Assembly (NCBI GenBank): GCA_964607375.1
Contig: CAZSJY010000030.1
Location: 1-22,366, forward strand
Direction: 5' to 3'
Origin: JACNLC01 sp964607375
GTDB taxonomy: Bacteria; Fidelibacterota; Marinisomatia; SCGC-AAA003-L08; JACNLC01
DNA: 22,366 nt
Part shown: positions 1 through 5,402 of the stretch, in pieces
How positions within the stretch are numbered: position 1 is the first letter of the stretch
How the letters are laid out: each line of letters opens with the position of its first letter
Translations under genes and position numbers: made by a program
Notes under the pieces: model-generated
Seen by the model: the letters and a program-made list of their open reading frames with translations, nothing else
The model's database searches: none
Told to the model about the DNA's origin: nothing

Positions 1-73
1 GTTGAGTATAAAACTCATCTTTTTTGTTGGACTTCGCTTGATGTAAATTTTTATTTAATGTTTTTTTAACCAT
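1..73 (-). CDS. N-terminus of EcoRI-family adenine-specific DNA methyltransferase (partial)
   Basis: A reverse-strand reading frame opens with ATG at 73-71 and stays open to the window edge, giving 24 residues; the rest of the gene lies to the left of this window. Residues 7-24 read NKNLHQAKSNKKDEFYTQ. From memory of the family, the 'LxxAKxxKxDEFYTQ' start is the conserved N-terminus of proteins annotated as adenine-specific methyltransferase EcoRI family (EcoRI_methylase), which normally continues 'xxDIEKEL'. Such enzymes transfer a methyl group from S-adenosylmethionine to N6 of adenine in a DNA recognition site, often as part of restriction-modification. Only the leader is visible, so catalytic motifs cannot be checked. 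A weak AAGGGG element lies roughly 15 bases upstream of the ATG. Too little remains to tell whether a restriction endonuclease accompanies it. Confidence 0.62.
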   Translation of the reverse strand, partial: MVKKTLNKNLHQAKSNKKDEFYTQ

Positions 74-459
74 AATGAAATTATTGGCCCCTTGACATTG
101 TTTTTCGACATATTGTTAATTTCTGTTTCTTGTGCGTTCATCATACAAAATTTAGAGATAAATATAAAACTCAAACAAACAGATTTTGTTACGGAGAAGA
201 AGGGACTTTTGGTGTAATGGAGTTTCCAATTTATAATTAAAGATTGAAAATTGTAGATTATTGGATTACACAGATTTCACCGTTATACAATCAGGGTAAT
301 CTGTTAATCAGTCTAATCTGTCGAAGACTCGGCTGCTTGACGAATAATTCAGACAAGCTAAAAGCCAACTGCCAATAGCACATTGCTTCTCAATGTTGTT
401 TCATCCAAACACAACAATATCGTAACTTTTGGATAGAACATCAGGGAGTTTTTCAGGAG
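74..459. other. Intergenic region, 386 bp, no gene recognised
   Basis: This stretch separates the leftward methyltransferase from the rightward M20 amidohydrolase. Frames of up to about 60 codons exist but have no start context or recognisable sequence. It holds a possible forward promoter (TTGACA at 92-97, 17 bases, GTTAAT at 115-120), although that lies some 340 bases before the next forward gene. It also holds an inverted-repeat element at 263-324, described separately. A 6-bp TGTTGT/ACAACA pair at 394-416 is too weak to interpret. Confidence 0.6.
263..324. repeat. GATTACACAGATT-type imperfect inverted repeat
   Basis: GATTACACAGATT at 264-276 is mirrored by AATCTGTTAATC at 299-309, and a further copy of TAATCTGT follows at 314-321. 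The arms match except for one or two bases. Elements built on 'GATTACACAGATT / AATCTGTGTAATC' are commonly dispersed between genes in many AT-rich genomes of the FCB group and others; this is recollection, not a search. A short related string, TTCTGTGTAATAG, lies in another gap near 15851-15863. No function is assigned. Confidence 0.45.
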
Positions 460-1644
460 TTGAATAAAAATATACATATTAGAAAAGAAATTGAGGATAT
501 TGCTCAGACAATCATTTCTACTCGACGCGATATACACCAACACCCAGAGTTGGGATTTCAAGAATTTCGCACAGCAGAACTAATTGCAAACCGATTAACA
601 GAAATGGGAATTGATAACCAAACTAACATTGGGAAAACCGGTGTTGTAGGGACTATAAATGGTGCAAATCCAGGTCAAACTATTGCGTTGCGTGCTGATA
701 TGGACGCACTTCCAATTCAAGAAACAACTGATATTCCTTATAAATCGGTAAAAGATGGAGTAATGCACGCGTGTGGACACGACGGCCATATTGCAATGTT
801 GTTGGGTGTTGCAGAGGTATTAGTGCAGAAGAAAGAGATCATAAAAGGAACTGTTAAGCTTATTTTTCAACCAGCTGAAGAGGGTGAAGGTGGAGCTAAA
901 TTGATGATTGAGGATGGTTGTCTAAATGGAGTTGATGAAATCTACGGTATTCATTTATGGAATTATCAAGATTTTGGAACAATAGGTATTCAGCACGGTC
1001 CGGTAATGGCAGCAGCAGATGGATTCAAAATTGACATAAAGGGGATAGGCGGTCACGGTGCAACTCCACAAGGTACAGTTGATGCAATTGTTGTAGCATC
1101 TCATCTTATCAATACACTTCAAACCATCGTCAGCAGAAACACAAATCCACTTGAAAACACTGTTGTAACCGTTGGAAAAATTGAGGGTGGAAGCAATTTT
1201 AATATCATCACAGAGTCTGTTCATTTAGAGGGGACCACTCGAGCTTATACTAAAGAAAACCGAAATATGATAAAACAAAGGATGCAAGAAATTATTGACG
1301 GAACCGCCAAAGCATTTGGTGCAGAAATTGATTTTGAATACAGAGACGGCTACCCACCCACTATAAATCATCCAAATCCAACAGAAACTATGAAAACATC
1401 AGCAGAAAAGATTGTGGGGGAAGGTGTATGTAAACCGTTTTTGTCAATGGGTGGAGAAGATTTTAGCTACTTTGGACAAAAAATCCCAGCGAGTTATGGA
1501 TTTATTGGGTCGTTACCAACAAATCTAAAACCGGAAGAAATCCCTCACCATAGTCCGCACTTCAATTTTGAAGAAGACGCAATGTTAGTTGGAGCATCAC
1601 TTTTGTTACAAATTATTGATAATAAAATGATGGTTATTGGTTAA
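460..1644 (+). CDS. M20 family amidohydrolase (N-acyl-amino-acid / hippurate hydrolase type)
   Basis: This 394-residue protein is a full-length M20D metallopeptidase-like amidohydrolase, which hydrolyses the amide bond of N-acylated amino acids using two divalent metals in the cytoplasm. Visible motifs are ALRADMDALP (76-85), MHACGHDGH (102-110) with metal ligands Cys105 and His107, QPAEEGEGG (137-145) with the Glu140 base and Glu141 ligand, and His165 in GIHLW. GGHGATP (197-203) lies in the dimerisation/lid domain, and MGGEDFSYF (330-338) and His367 are near the end. The exact substrate (hippurate, indole-acetyl-amino acids, N-acetyl amino acids) cannot be read from sequence. The start is TTG at 460, since no ATG is in frame before residue 49 and that would cut the domain; CAGGGAG about 11 bases upstream could be its ribosome site. 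The gene precedes glutaredoxin after a 90-bp gap. Confidence 0.9.
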   Translation: MNKNIHIRKEIEDIAQTIISTRRDIHQHPELGFQEFRTAELIANRLTEMGIDNQTNIGKTGVVGTINGANPGQTIALRADMDALPIQETTDIPYKSVKDGVMHACGHDGHIAMLLGVAEVLVQKKEIIKGTVKLIFQPAEEGEGGAKLMIEDGCLNGVDEIYGIHLWNYQDFGTIGIQHGPVMAAADGFKIDIKGIGGHGATPQGTVDAIVVASHLINTLQTIVSRNTNPLENTVVTVGKIEGGSNFNIITESVHLEGTTRAYTKENRNMIKQRMQEIIDGTAKAFGAEIDFEYRDGYPPTINHPNPTETMKTSAEKIVGEGVCKPFLSMGGEDFSYFGQKIPASYGFIGSLPTNLKPEEIPHHSPHFNFEEDAMLVGASLLLQIIDNKMMVIG

Positions 1645-1680
1645 GTGAGAAGGCTTTAGGGATTAAGGGGCAAGTAAAAA

Positions 1681-1705
1681 GAGAAACTGAACAAGGGAGT
1701 TTCTC
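1681..1705 (+). other. Small perfect hairpin upstream of glutaredoxin gene
   Basis: GAGAAACT (1681-1688) and AGTTTCTC (1698-1705) form an 8-bp perfect stem with a 9-base loop. It is not followed by a T-run, so it is not a typical intrinsic terminator. It lies 30 bases before the TTG start of the glutaredoxin gene and may simply be mRNA structure. Confidence 0.35.
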
Positions 1706-1734
1706 CACTGTTAAACAATAATGAAAGGATTCAA

Positions 1735-1983
1735 TTGATTAAAATATACTCAACAGAATGGTGTCCATATTGCAAAAATGCAAAGCAGTTTTTTGCTGAT
1801 AAAAATATGGAATATGAGGAAATTAATATCGAACAAGAAGAAATAAGTCGGCAGGATTTGGTGAAAATCACAGGAGGTTCATCAGTTCCGCAGATTGTAA
1901 TTAATGATAAACCAATTGGTGGATATACAGATTTAATAACTCTTCACCAAAACGGAAAATTGCAAGATTTGTTAAATAAATAA
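1735..1983 (+). CDS. grxC: Glutaredoxin (GrxC-like, dithiol CPYC)
   Basis: This is an 82-residue, single-domain glutaredoxin, the normal length for bacterial Grx3. It reduces disulfides and glutathione mixed disulfides in the cytoplasm. The active site is W9-C10-P11-Y12-C13. The glutathione-binding cis-proline loop is SVPQIVI (50-56) and the C-terminal GGYTDL (62-67) also matches the family. The start is TTG at 1735 with an AAAGGA ribosome site at 1724-1729, a good spacing. The ATG at 1721 is in frame but runs into TGA after five codons, so it is not used. The gene lies 23 bp before coaBC and is probably cotranscribed with it. Whether the organism makes glutathione or another thiol cannot be told here. 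Confidence 0.9.
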   Translation: MIKIYSTEWCPYCKNAKQFFADKNMEYEEINIEQEEISRQDLVKITGGSSVPQIVINDKPIGGYTDLITLHQNGKLQDLLNK

Positions 1984-2006
1984 TTGTTTTACTAAGAGGA
2001 CAGATT

Positions 2007-3203
2007 ATGAGTTTACAAAATAAGAAATTTTTGATAATTGTAACCGGCTCAATTGCTGCTTACAAGGCGTGTGAAATTATCCGTATCTTGCGAAAAGAAC
2101 AAGCCGAAGTTCAGGTTATGATGACAAAATCCGCACAGGAATTTATTGGAAAAGCAACTTTTTCCGCGCTGACGAACAACGAAGTATTAACGGATATGTT
2201 TCCAGATACACCAAAAGCTGGATTGGAGCACATAGAATTTGCACTAAATATGGATGCGATTTTGGTTATTCCAGCAACTGCGAATATTTTAGGAAAAGTA
2301 GCTTCTGGTGTAGCAGATGATTTGGTTTCAACTACGCTATCAGTTTGCGAACAACCCACACTATTTGCTCCAGCAATGAATTACAGAATGTGGCAAAATC
2401 CCGCAACCATAGATGCTGTTGATAAATTAAGAAATCGTGGGAAACTCGTGCTCAATCCGGAGGTTGGTGTATTAGCAAGTCTGCACGAGGGCGAAGGGCG
2501 ATTACCAGAAATATCGGACATAATGAATGGAATTAGAGATTTGTTTAAAATTCCACAACCCCTCGTAGGAAAGCAAGTATTGGTAACAGCCGGGCCAACA
2601 AGAGAAGCCATTGATCCCGTAAGATTTATCTCCAATCGCTCAAGCGGGAAAATGGGGTATTCCATAGCAGAAATTGTTAGAGATATGGGTGCTAAAGTAT
2701 CACTTATCTCAGGTCCGGTGCATATATCAACTGTTCCAGAGGTAGATAATATCAAAGTAGAAACTGCTGATGAAATGCTACAATCAGTAGAACATATCAT
2801 ATCAAACAAAAAGATTGATTATTTGTTTATGGTAGCCGCTGTATCAGATTTCAAATTTGCAGAAGATAAATCTCAAAAAATTAAGAGAAATGACAAATCA
2901 ATCAAGTTAGAATTGATTCCTGCACCAGATATTCTTAAATCAATCAAAGGAAAAGTAAAAGGAAAAATTATAGCGTTTGCACTCGAAACAGAGAACGGTA
3001 TGGAGGAAGCACTCAGAAAATTGGATGAAAAAGGAGCTGATTTCATAGTCTTGAATTATGCAAATGAAGAAGGAGCAGGATTTGATTCATCTACCAACAG
3101 AGTTACTGTTTTCTCGCAAAATGGCAAGCAAATTGATTTAGAGAAAAATCGAAAAGACAGAATAGCCAAACAGATAATTGAATTTGTTCTAAACAATGAA
3201 TAG
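2007..3203 (+). CDS. coaBC: Bifunctional phosphopantothenoylcysteine decarboxylase / phosphopantothenate-cysteine ligase
   Basis: This 398-residue fusion carries out two consecutive steps of coenzyme A synthesis: CTP-dependent joining of cysteine to 4'-phosphopantothenate (CoaB) and FMN-dependent decarboxylation to phosphopantetheine (CoaC). The N-terminal CoaC half (about 1-180) shows TGSIAAYKA (13-21), His75 in GLEHIEF and PAMN (122-125). The CoaB half (about 185-398) shows TAGPTREAIDPVRFISN and RSSGKMGYS (194-219), AAVSDF (277-282) and KIKR (291-294), as expected for the ligase. The substrate-loop cysteine near residue 158 of E. coli CoaC (in ACGDIG) is replaced: here the sequence reads LASLHEGEGR, with Ser158. 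ATG at 2007 follows AGAGGA (1995-2000) with six bases between. The last eight bases overlap the Nudix gene, implying translational coupling. Confidence 0.95.
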   Translation: MSLQNKKFLIIVTGSIAAYKACEIIRILRKEQAEVQVMMTKSAQEFIGKATFSALTNNEVLTDMFPDTPKAGLEHIEFALNMDAILVIPATANILGKVASGVADDLVSTTLSVCEQPTLFAPAMNYRMWQNPATIDAVDKLRNRGKLVLNPEVGVLASLHEGEGRLPEISDIMNGIRDLFKIPQPLVGKQVLVTAGPTREAIDPVRFISNRSSGKMGYSIAEIVRDMGAKVSLISGPVHISTVPEVDNIKVETADEMLQSVEHIISNKKIDYLFMVAAVSDFKFAEDKSQKIKRNDKSIKLELIPAPDILKSIKGKVKGKIIAFALETENGMEEALRKLDEKGADFIVLNYANEEGAGFDSSTNRVTVFSQNGKQIDLEKNRKDRIAKQIIEFVLNNE

Positions 3204-3621
3204 AAAGCCACCACAAAAAACTTTCAGTGCTGGTGGGGTTGTGCTTAATCCACAAAGAGAAATTTTAGTTGTTAGTCAACACGCTACTTCGTGGTCATTA
3301 CCTAAAGGCCATATAGACGATGGTGAAAGTAAAATTCAAACTGCACAACGAGAAATTTATGAAGAATCGGGAGTCTCTGAGCTTGAACTTATAAAAGAGT
3401 TGGGCTCATATCAGAGATACAGAATCGGATTAGATGGCAACGATGATTTTTCTGAATTTAAAACGATGTATATGTTTCTGTTTAAAACAAAGCAGATTGA
3501 ATTAAACCCACAAGACCTTGACAATCCAGAAGCACGATGGGTAAAAAAGGACGATGTGGAAGAATTACTTACTCACCCAAAAGATAAAGAATTTTACAAA
3601 TCGGTTTTAAATAAATTATAG
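3196..3621 (+). CDS. Nudix hydrolase (Ap4A-hydrolase / MutT-like)
   Basis: This 141-residue protein hydrolyses a nucleoside diphosphate linked to another moiety. The Nudix box is complete at residues 38-60: GHIDDGE, seven residues, then REIYEESGV, fitting GX5EX7REUXEEXGU. The preceding SWSLPKGH resembles Nudix enzymes that act on diadenosine polyphosphates, but substrate assignment from this alone is weak; nucleotide-pool cleaning or CoA-pathway housekeeping are alternatives. It starts inside the 3' end of coaBC (8-base overlap, different frame). Its stop codon overlaps by 6 bases with the end of the oppositely oriented EEP gene, so there is no room for a terminator between the two convergent transcripts. 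Confidence 0.9.
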   Translation: MNRKPPQKTFSAGGVVLNPQREILVVSQHATSWSLPKGHIDDGESKIQTAQREIYEESGVSELELIKELGSYQRYRIGLDGNDDFSEFKTMYMFLFKTKQIELNPQDLDNPEARWVKKDDVEELLTHPKDKEFYKSVLNKL

Positions 3622-4527
3622 GCTAATAAATTTCAATTTTAATGCAACAGGACGATGATCAGATATATTTGATTCGTATTCAATCCAGCTTTCCATATAC
3701 TGATCAATTTTAATAGTTTTGATATCAGAGTGATTGTTTTCAAATTCATCGAATAATTCATTTGTGATTAAAATATGATCAATATGGCTTGGCCAAGTGG
3801 GATAAGACCAATTAGCTGAACTACTTTCAGCTATCTCCATATCAGCAAACTGAAAGTTTTCTGAATCTTCGACAAAATTCCAAAATACATTTAACTCTTC
3901 CGGCTCTTGAATTTCGTCATTTAAATCTCCTAGCAAAATTACATTTTCATTTGGTAAAGTAGAATCGATGTAGGATTGAAGTAATTGACAAGCTTCTCTG
4001 CGTCTTTCTTCATTTTCAGAACCACTGTATGCCTTAAAGTGATTATTTATTATGTGGATAGTTTCAGAATTGTACTCTATTTTTAAAACAAGCGGAGGAC
4101 GAGGAAAAGCCCAAGAATTGTCATTATATATCTCAAAAATACTTAGTATTTCAATTTCACTAGGATTGTATAAATATGAAAGATTCCAACCACCACCAGA
4201 AGGAGAATGATATCCTGTCCAGTTATTTAGAGAATCTATTTTATTAATTTCATCAATGAGTTGGTAGAAATACGAACTACTTTCAATTTCCTGTAGAGCT
4301 AAAATATCAACATCAAGTTCGTAAATAATCTGTGAAAGATAATCTGTAGTGGTGCTGTATTCTTTTGGGAAATTCTGGAGGTTCCAAGTTAGAATATCTA
4401 AGGTTAATTCAGTCCCGAATGGAGCGATATTAAAACCGATCTCTTGATCATAGTAATCGTTCGGATTATCAAATGCACATGACAAAAATAAGATATAACT
4501 GAATAATATAATTGTTCTACAAACCAT
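3616..4527 (-). CDS. Putative lipoprotein of the endonuclease/exonuclease/phosphatase (EEP) superfamily
   Basis: This 303-residue protein has a DNase I-like metal-dependent fold with all expected catalytic motifs: LTWNLQNFP (46-54, Asn49), ILALQEIES (75-83, Glu80), NNHFKAYSG (161-169, His163), LLGDLNDE (198-205, Asp201/Asn203), SHIDHILI (247-254) and SDHRP (289-293). The N-terminus is hydrophobic (5-16) and ends in LSC-A, so Cys17 is a probable lipidation site. The -3 residue is Phe rather than Leu, so the lipobox is imperfect and simple export is also possible. The product would act in the envelope or outside the cell as a nuclease or a phosphodiesterase/phosphatase; the substrate is not determinable. 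It lies 52 bp downstream of the SRPBCC gene on the same strand, with no clear ribosome site before its ATG at 4527. Confidence 0.85.
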   Translation of the reverse strand: MVCRTIILFSYILFLSCAFDNPNDYYDQEIGFNIAPFGTELTLDILTWNLQNFPKEYSTTTDYLSQIIYELDVDILALQEIESSSYFYQLIDEINKIDSLNNWTGYHSPSGGGWNLSYLYNPSEIEILSIFEIYNDNSWAFPRPPLVLKIEYNSETIHIINNHFKAYSGSENEERRREACQLLQSYIDSTLPNENVILLGDLNDEIQEPEELNVFWNFVEDSENFQFADMEIAESSSANWSYPTWPSHIDHILITNELFDEFENNHSDIKTIKIDQYMESWIEYESNISDHRPVALKLKFISL

Positions 4528-4579
4528 GTCAAAACTTATTTACTTTTGTTATTAGTTAACAAGCGAATAAGATTACTTC

Positions 4580-5053
4580 TTATATTGGCTCAAAGCTTTG
4601 TGAGTGAGTTGTTACTGAAGATTCAATGGCAGTTTTTATTCTCATTAGTTCTTCTATCATTGCAACTTTTACGAATGGTTTCCAAAGAATATCAATCATA
4701 GAGTTACCAGAAATACTCTCTAATAAATATTGTAGATTTGTCGCTTCGCCTTTTTCGTGAATAACAAAAGTAATTTTATGGTTAAAGCAGAACTTTCCTT
4801 TCACCTCACTTTCTGCCAGCGTGAACGAATCTTTCGGAGTCCAGTTAAGCAAACTAACAGTCATTTGATGTTTTAGAAACAGGAAACGATGTTGAATTGT
4901 AAATGAATCACCTATTTTTAAGGTTATTGTATTTGGAATTTCAATTTCACTATGAAATCGATTATATGACAAGCTCCGAGAAAAATCAGACATAAATGAC
5001 CAAACAATTTCTTTATTTGCTTTGATTAATATATTTTGATGCAACCTGACCAT
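4580..5053 (-). CDS. SRPBCC (START/polyketide-cyclase-like) family protein
   Basis: This 157-residue soluble protein opens with a strand then helix, IKANKEIVWSFMSDFSR (about 10-26), followed by alternating strands and a long C-terminal helix (about 125-147). That layout and length fit the helix-grip SRPBCC fold, which encloses a hydrophobic ligand. No catalytic residue or ligand can be named. Family membership rests on the N-terminal pattern and overall shape, not a diagnostic motif. It has no signal peptide. ATG at 5053 has no Shine-Dalgarno sequence. The start lies about 50 bases downstream of the strong hairpin at 5102-5140, whose T-tail points toward this gene, so its expression may be separated from anything transcribed further upstream. 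Confidence 0.65.
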   Translation of the reverse strand: MVRLHQNILIKANKEIVWSFMSDFSRSLSYNRFHSEIEIPNTITLKIGDSFTIQHRFLFLKHQMTVSLLNWTPKDSFTLAESEVKGKFCFNHKITFVIHEKGEATNLQYLLESISGNSMIDILWKPFVKVAMIEELMRIKTAIESSVTTHSQSFEPI

Positions 5054-5095
5054 ATTTTAATTTAATGTTAGTGAGAGTAATATCGGAAAGAAAGT

Positions 5096-5140
5096 TTAAA
5101 AAATCGGGGTCTACACAGCCGTCCCATGTAGACCCCGATT
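5096..5140 (-). terminator. Strong hairpin with T-tail (reverse strand)
   Basis: AATCGGGGTCTACA (5102-5115) pairs perfectly with TGTAGACCCCGATT (5127-5140) around an 11-base loop. Read on the reverse strand, the stem is followed by TTTTTTAAACTTT, the layout of an intrinsic terminator. It lies upstream of the SRPBCC gene and about 260 bases beyond the end of the giant-protein gene, which already has its own terminator. It could therefore end a separate short leftward transcript, or act as an attenuator for the SRPBCC-EEP pair. Confidence 0.65.
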
Positions 5141-5155
5141 GGCGTTACTTTGAAG

Positions 5156-5339
5156 GAGTGTAAATAAGGAACTATCTAAGGACGCCTAATATTACATTGA
5201 AAGACTTACGAATACTATTACGAAAGCTAATAATAATCAAAAATTATTAAAATTGTTGCAAAATTCAAAAGTCTTCCTAACATACTGTTTAATAACGACT
5301 TGGGGGGGGTAGAGCGGAGTATTAGGCAGTTACCTAAGG
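5156..5339. repeat. Degenerate direct repeat GGAGT...CTAAGG, two copies
   Basis: The first copy (5156-5181) begins GGAGTGTAAATAAGG and ends AACTATCTAAGG. The second copy (5316-5339) begins GGAGTATTAGGC and ends AGTTACCTAAGG. With a small gap they align at about 70% of positions by eye. They are spaced about 160 bp apart and enclose the G8 run and the nested inverted repeats. The sequence type was not recognised. Confidence 0.4.
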
Positions 5340-5354
5340 GATTACCGACTATAA

Positions 5355-5382
5355 AAAAAGGGGCAAGTTATTGCCCCTTTTT
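5355..5382. terminator. Bidirectional intrinsic terminator
   Basis: AAAAAGGGGCAA (5355-5366) and TTGCCCCTTTTT (5371-5382) form a 12-bp perfect stem with a GTTA loop. It lies 20 bases past the stop codon of the giant surface protein gene, and on that strand the stem is followed by a run of seven Ts. The stem is A-rich on one side and T-rich on the other, so it would work in both directions. Confidence 0.85.
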
Positions 5383-5402
5383 GAAAAATAATATTTTAAA
5401 AG

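Larger units (their letters stand above)
5054..5402. other. Structured intergenic region, 349 bp
   Basis: This gap lies between two leftward genes and has no credible protein gene. From left to right on the + strand it contains a T/A-rich flank, a 14-bp perfect hairpin (5102-5140), one copy of a degenerate repeat (5156-5182), nested short inverted repeats (GCCTAATA 5184-5191 with TATTAGGC 5320-5327; AAGACTT 5201-5207 with AAGTCTT 5269-5275), a G8 run (5302-5309), a second repeat copy (5316-5339) and a terminator hairpin (5355-5382). The density of paired and repeated segments is well above that in the other gaps of this window. The region may encode a structured RNA or be a dispersed element; neither can be shown here. 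Confidence 0.55.

Noticed and set aside
394..416. TGTTGT/ACAACA hairpin before the amidohydrolase
   Set aside because: Six-base A/T-rich stem with an 11-base loop is expected by chance and is not followed by a T-run.
358..561. Reverse open frame of 67 codons upstream of the amidohydrolase
   Set aside because: It overlaps the N-terminal coding region of a clear M20 enzyme on the other strand and has no recognisable sequence or start context.
2381..2809. Reverse open frame of 142 codons inside coaBC
   Set aside because: It lies wholly antisense to a strongly conserved enzyme; serine/isoleucine-rich composition is what antisense of such coding sequence gives.
3616..4527. Secreted toxin nuclease with immunity partner
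   Set aside because: No polymorphic-toxin delivery domain is attached, the SRPBCC neighbour does not resemble an immunity protein, and simple exported EEP hydrolases are common.
5102..5140. Inverted repeat as an insertion-sequence end
   Set aside because: The arms are adjacent with an 11-base loop, there is no transposase gene or matching distant copy in the window, and the T-tail fits a terminator better.
5302..5309. Phase-variation tract
   Set aside because: The G8 run is outside every credible coding frame and is not within a predicted promoter spacer, so a switching role has no support beyond the homopolymer itself.
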